Source: Dipteronia dyeriana (lineage: Eukaryota; Streptophyta; Magnoliopsida; Sapindales; Sapindaceae). Taken from it: a stretch of DNA of 64,000 nt. The notes under the pieces were generated by a model. It was not told where the DNA came from. It worked only from the letters and a program-made list of their open reading frames with translations, and made no database searches. This document shows, one piece after another, positions 59,098-64,000 of this stretch. The position numbers and the translations under genes were made by a program. Numbering within the stretch: position 1 is the first letter of the stretch; the number at the start of each line of letters is the position of its first letter. The stretch lies in assembly GCA_032871835.1 (NCBI GenBank), contig CM065297.1, positions 126,501-190,500 of the forward strand, in the 5' to 3' direction.

Positions 59098-60368
59098 ATT
59101 TGATCATGTTTTTTGGTGGCTCAACATCAAAAATTTGAGACTACATGTTTTTCTTGTGGTATTGATTAATCTCTTTAGTTTTGTTCTTAAAAGTATTCAA
59201 TTTCCTTGGGTTTTCTTCTTTTATAAATGTATATTTGATGTATAAGCTTTCATTAGAGTTTTATACTCTATTGAAAGTAGTTTGTAGTTTATTAGAAACA
59301 TGTATGTTGAGTTAGGTTTTTCTTAAGACCTATGTTTCCACAAGATTGTGAGTTGTATTGTGTTATCTTTCTATTTAGGACTATTTATGTTTCAATTGAT
59401 TGATTTTGATGATTGATAGTTTTTACTTGTTGTCGATCTCTTTAATTGACCATATCTAGGATTAGCACAGTTTCTTGTATATTTAGAGCCTATTAGGTTT
59501 CTATTGAATACTTTGTGAATATATGCTTTAAATATTTGCTAGAATTTTGATTGATCATATCATGTAATCTAGCATGAATTTTGTTCTCTACAAAATCTTG
59601 AATATAAGATTAATGTATATGATTGATTCAAGCTTTAGTTGCATGATTAAATATAGGAATTACATGTGTTTTGGTGTTTCATATGTTCTACAAATTTTAT
59701 TCATGCATAGTAACTAGACAACTTTTATTTGTGAACTTACATACATATGTCTAGTTCACGTAGGATAAGTTGATCATCGTGTTCTATGTTGCGTGCTTGG
59801 GTGCATTTTGCATTCATGATCACTTAGAAAGTCCATGAAAAAGGCATGAAGTCTTGGCTAGAGTTGTGAGAACTCGGATAGTCAAGCAAGAAATTATTGG
59901 TTAGAGTTGGGAGAACTCAGATAACCAAGTGAGAAAGTGTTAGATAGGATCGGAAGGATCCAGATAGCTAAGCAACAAGTCTTTACAAGGATCGGGAGGA
60001 TCTAGATAGTCATGCATGGAATCTTCCAAGAGATGTGAGATCTCAGATAGGAAGTTGCTTCCTAGAGGTATGATAGTCACATCTTGGATAGGAAGTAGGT
60101 AAGGTGATTCACTAGGCCCGAGGGTAGGATAGAAGTTTATAGCTTTGAAAGTGTATCATGAGATTTGGTCATGTCTTTGAGTGTGTATCTTTTATTCGTA
60201 ATAATGGATTCATTTTTCTGGTGGTTGTGGATTCAACCCGAGGATATTTCCTCTTCGGAGGTTTTACCACATAAAAAATATCGTGTCAAGCGACTCTATC
60301 TCTATCTCTTTATATTTGTATTTTTGTCTATATGAATCTTGTTCGTATTACATTTTCTAGATATCTTT
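59098..60368 (+). repeat. LTR of element H, continuation after element D
   Basis: Resumes with the D target copy ATTTG. It aligns with the second half of the B LTR: 'gtgcattttgcattcatgatcacttaga' near 59800, a minisatellite of 'gtcttggctagag.tgtgagaactcggatag' units (59845-60080), 'ggtggttgtgga' and 'cctcttcggaggt' (60240-60260). It is cut at 60368 by element I; its end lies outside the window. Confidence 0.82.
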
Positions 60369-62125
60369 CGAAAGTACCCTAAAAAATGAGTGTTTCTATA
60401 ACCTAGAGGGGGGGTGAATAGGTTTTAATCAAGTCAATTACCAATTTTTCTTAATTAGTAAATATTCAAAATTCACCCAATAAAACAAACATACAACATC
60501 AACTGTAAGGTGCGGAAATATAAATAACACAAGATGTATACGTGGAACCCGCCAAATGGAAAAAACCACGGGCTGTTAAGTGCGCCACACTCGGTCACAG
60601 AAATCCACTATATAAATAAAAGGTTAAACTCTCAAGTGATTCTTGGACTTTCACTCTCGACAACCTCAGGCTTTGGACACCGCCACTCACCACTCTTGGT
60701 TCAGTCCCTAGTGATATCCCCTAATACATTACTCTTGGCGTGAACGCCTTCTACTCTACCCCCTTGGGCCTTTTACAATGGCACCCGACCAATTGCTTGC
60801 CAACCCTTCCTCTGGTTGCAAGACTTGAATTGCTTGTACAACTTCACACTGAAGCCACAAGACTTAACATCAATGAAGAGTCAAACACAACCTAAGTGAA
60901 TATGAAAAAATGTTCAAACATACAAGTAATGCTAGGCAACACTAAATGCTTATCTAGGAATTTAAAAATGTCACTAAGTACAATTCCTAGATATCAATGT
61001 CTAAATGAATGTTCATAAAGACTTAACTAGATATAGTTATACAACAATATATCCTAGTTATCAAACAAAGAGCCAATCAACAAATGTTGGCATTAAGCAT
61101 GGCATGGTCATAAAATGCAATCGTCAAAATGCAATCAATATGACCTAATTAGCTAGAGGCAACAATGACCTAAATGCTAGCTATCACAATTCAAACCCCA
61201 AACATGTCATAACTTCAATAAATATGCAATTAATATGAAGAAATGCTAATTTAAGCAATAAATGACATGTCTTGGTAAGCTAGAACAATAAATGAACAAC
61301 AATGGTGGTTCTACTTACCAATCAATGAAAACCCATGCCCGGAATGATGTTTGAATGCAAGATGAAGATAGGTTTGGGGTTTGGGGTTTGGGGTTTGGAA
61401 AGTCAAACACAAAGCTTGAAGCTTTCTCTCACTAAGGGAGGTTCTCTCTCTCTAAAAATGTGTTCTTTAAGCTCTAAGAAGGCAAGGCAGAAGAAGAGAA
61501 CATATATAAAGATGCCCTACACGAAACAGCATCGTTTTGGACAAAGGGCAACTGATTCTCGTCATGACCGTTGTGCATACCGCGGCCTAGGAAAGTGTCC
61601 AGACCGCAGTAGAGCGAGTGGTGCATCGCCTGTGAATCTTCGCTGTTTGGACAGTGGTACAGGCAATGTCCAAACCCCGGTAGAGCAAGCGGTGCATCAC
61701 TGGGAAATTCCTCTTGGGAGACCGCTGTGCAAGTAACGTGCACAGGCCGCAGTAGTAGCAACGAGCAACATCTGGAGAACACCGTTGCGCATATCACGGT
61801 GGAGGTAATGCATAGGGAGCGGTCCCGACCGCGGTCAAGGGGAAAAAACTCTTCTAAGGGTAAACTAAATGCAACAAACACCCAAGCAAGATTTATGGCA
61901 AAGAGGCACACAATTAAGGCAATTAAGCATTCATGCAAGATGATCAAAGACATGCATGAGAGTGTGTATGTGCATTAAAAACTCTTCAGAAAAGATTAAG
62001 CAAGTGATTTACCTTCTGAAGCTTGAGCTTGGTCTTGAGCAATCATGGCCTAAACTACCCTTACATATTAATCCCCAAATGTGGTTGTCAACGAAATGAG
62101 ACAATCAGAAACTGAAGAACTTACA
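60369..62125 (-). repeat. 3' LTR of element I
   Basis: 1757 bp, minus strand TGTAAGTTCTTC...GGGTACTTTCG. The final CA seen in the solo LTR (5030-6720) appears as CG here. It contains a CpG-rich segment (61555-61850) matching 5320-5610 and a GGTTTGG run at 61371-61398 that the solo LTR lacks. Confidence 0.9.
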
Positions 62126-63300
62126 ATCTCCCCCTTTGGCTATTTCGTGACAAAACCACCACTCACAATTCATCCTCACAAATAAACTAAACAAAAAAAA
62201 ACAGGGGTCAACAAAGTGTTTATATATTACAAAGAGATGCCTAATAACTAGATCTTCAAGTCATCCATCTCTTGCAGAATCAATATCCCTACAAAAAAAA
62301 AATACACTTTCCAAGACAAGTGTATGTGAGGTGATCAAAGACATAAAAACAAGAGCAATTTGCATACAATAGAAACAAGCAACGTGCATCAACAATGCAA
62401 ATGCAAATTCTCCCCCTAAATAGGTTAAATCTCCCTCAATCAAACTCCCCTCATATGCAACTCTCAACTCCCCCTAAATCCACACTACTCCCCCTTTTTG
62501 TCATGAGATAGACAAAGGAGTATCCCCTTAAGAAAGCATTAGCAAGGAGAGCTTATGGCACATGACATATGTATAATCATATAACCAAATTTATGCAACT
62601 TAATTAAGAGGAGAGAAACAAGGAGTTTTATTAAAAAAAATGTGTGAACGAATGCCTTACATACAAGACAAGTTGTATTTAAGATCAAAACATGGTATTT
62701 GGAAAAGTAAAATGACAAGGGTTTCCAAGAGAATTCAAACCAATTTCACCCTTTGTCATGAAATAAGCAAGATATAGATTGTAAAATAAATTCATTTTAA
62801 AAACAACTATATCAACATTTACAAGCAAAACAAGACATGAGTGACTATTGCGCCCTTTTCAATTTTTCTGGGTGGAATGCCCGTATGATAGTAGCCTTGT
62901 TTGACAAGTAAAGAGAGAGAGACTTTTGATTGTAAAATCCTTGAATTGGATACAAGATCCTTATTGATTGAAGTCTCATAATTGCTTTCACACACAAATT
63001 TTTGCATTCATTTTAGAGCATTCAAAAAATCTCATCATGCATATCAATTTAAAGCATGTCATAGAAATAATCAACATGTCATGGAGATCAATTCTAGGTC
63101 ATTCAAAATGTACTTCCAAATCAATTCTTCTATTCAAAAAATGCATGTTTGGTCATAAATAAGACATGGATTGCATGTAAAGCAAAGTTGCACACTTATT
63201 AAAAAAATATGTACAACCAATCATCTCAAGCAATTAATAAAGAAGCATAAATATTATTAATGAGCACAATGCAATGCCAATTTGCTCTCTTTGCTTGAGC
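62126..63300 (-). other. 3' region of element I with four polypurine tracts
   Basis: Noncoding. Minus-strand tracts: 62126-62138 (AAAGGGGGAGAT next to the LTR), 62410-62417, 62469-62476 and 62489-62500 (CAAAAAGGGGGA). The last has the same TGACAAAAAGGGGGA context as 31691 in B. I support no gene here. Confidence 0.75.
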
Positions 63301-63539
63301 TCCCCATATGGGGTCAATCAAAAACTAGTTAATAGGGGATATGAGTCCCTATAGACTTACCAAGTCCATTTGACCTAGTTGAGCCTATGAGTGAAACCTT
63401 AGCACAACGGCATGTGGGTTCATCTTTTCTAATCCACTAAGGTGACATATTATCATTCCTAGTGGTCAAGATCATCATATTACTCCTAGGATCATTAACA
63501 CTAGCTTTCCTAGGCACATGCATATTGACTCTACCCCTT

Positions 63540-63988
63540 TTTCTTTAAATCATGCTCTTAGTTCTACACGTGTTAATGTACATAAAGAAATTTGGTCTAA
63601 TATGACCATCAACACCATAAAAATGACATGAAGGAATAAAATGAGGGGTCATACCATTCCTTTGTGAGGACAAAGGTGTTTTCCCATGTCTTTGAGCTTT
63701 CCTTTGGTGTGGTATTGATTCTCTTCTCCTTTGTTATTGAGTTGGAGAAGATTGCTTCCTTGGTTGAGCTTGCTTGGCTTGCCTCCTTGGTTGAGGACAG
63801 CTTGGAGGTGGAGCTCTTGATTGTTGAGGTTTAGCTCCATTCTTTATTGGCCCCTTCACTTGGCCATTCTTGGATGTCTCTCTAAGATCAAACTTCCTCC
63901 TAGGATATTGTGGAGGTAAAGCTTTTCTCATGCCTTGAGCTTGAGGTTGCATGACCTTGGCTTTCTTCAGTTCTCCAAGGCACCTCAT
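63540..63988 (-). pseudogene. gag C-terminal part of element I
   Basis: Minus-strand ORF pieces 63734-63988 and 63540-63720. A basic, Gln/Pro-rich stretch (QSRAPPPSCPQPRRQAKQAQ) precedes HFIPSCHFYGVDGHIRPNFF. That is a Sirevirus-type second zinc knuckle (expected CxxCxxxGHxxxxC) in which the second and third Cys are Tyr and Phe. A frameshift separates the two pieces and a stop follows soon after. No protease motif follows. Confidence 0.65.
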
Positions 63989-64000
63989 CTCATTCTCCTT

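Larger units (their letters stand above)
60369..64000 (-). mobile_element. Sirevirus-like element I, 3' part, no pol seen
   Basis: Minus strand: from the window end, the second half of gag, then a noncoding region with several polypurine tracts, then the 3' LTR. No pol or 3' ORF lies between the gag knuckle (about 63600) and the LTR. The element continues right of the window. It lies in the LTR of H; the left flank is TCTTT (60364-60368) and the right copy is not visible. Confidence 0.82.

Noticed and set aside
61474..61953. 159-codon minus-strand ORF with similarity to 5203-5512
   Set aside because: It lies wholly within the I-type LTR. The solo LTR copy has shifts and stops, and the composition follows the CpG-rich palindrome cluster. 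No domain is recognisable.
1..64000. Host protein-coding genes, tRNA, rRNA or other structural RNA genes
   Set aside because: I looked for conserved gene motifs and tRNA-like sequence. The only tRNA-related matches are primer binding sites.

Overview
The window looks like intergenic plant heterochromatin. It is built almost entirely of LTR retrotransposons inserted into one another, and I see no host gene, tRNA, rRNA or CRISPR. The evidence for an angiosperm (a eudicot is likely, but this is inference) is: Ty1/copia elements with an initiator-Met tRNA primer site (TGGTATCAGAGC), Ty3/gypsy elements of the Tat/Retand type with a second RNase H and an antisense ORF, and Sirevirus-like elements with 2.5 kb LTRs, repeated polypurine tracts and an extra 3' ORF. 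Almost every reading frame is broken, so nearly all coding features are pseudogenes. Letters A-I below are my own labels.

Left block (1-30397). Element G, a Tat-type gypsy on the + strand (23168-30397), carries protease to integrase, a tandem-repeat 3' region and the remains of an antisense ORF. Its 5' part is cut off by copia element A (+, 1733-23167; 3' LTR 21200-23167, 5' LTR end 1733-2713). A is itself interrupted twice. An LTR of another copia family (E-type, - strand) occupies 1-1732 inside its 5' LTR. A whole Tat-type gypsy C (- strand, 3806-16712, TSD AGGTG) sits in its leader. C has an antisense gene-like region (6988-9828) and a minisatellite (about 9940-10325). It was in turn hit by a Sirevirus-like solo LTR (5030-6720, TSD GAGAT).

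Right block (30398-64000). The base layer is Sirevirus-like element H (+), seen as the end of its 3' ORF (38375-38723) and its 3' LTR (39215-40234 continuing at 59098-60368). Copia F (+, 34573-38374) lies in the ORF of H. Sirevirus-like B (+, 30398-34572, 5'-truncated) lies in the integrase of F. Sirevirus-like D (-, 40235-59097, TSD aattg/atttg) lies in the LTR of H, and copia E (+, 47107-56034, TSD TAAGG) lies in the gag of D. Sirevirus-like I (-, 60369 to beyond 64000) also lies in the LTR of H. G and B meet at about 30398 with neither end intact, which points to a deletion.

The elements do not form a pathway; what they share is a mode of decay and parasitism. D and I keep gag sequence but show no pol, so they look non-autonomous. 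C has lost the catalytic core of reverse transcriptase and the first RNase H, E has lost the protease, and A has substitutions at protease, integrase and RT catalytic positions. The most interesting signals are: the conserved 3' ORF of the Sirevirus-like family (three copies with a common C-terminus), the two antisense ORFs in unrelated Tat copies, the LTR-embedded minisatellites and CpG-rich palindrome clusters, repeated polypurine tracts, and twin identical-stem hairpins in the leader of E.
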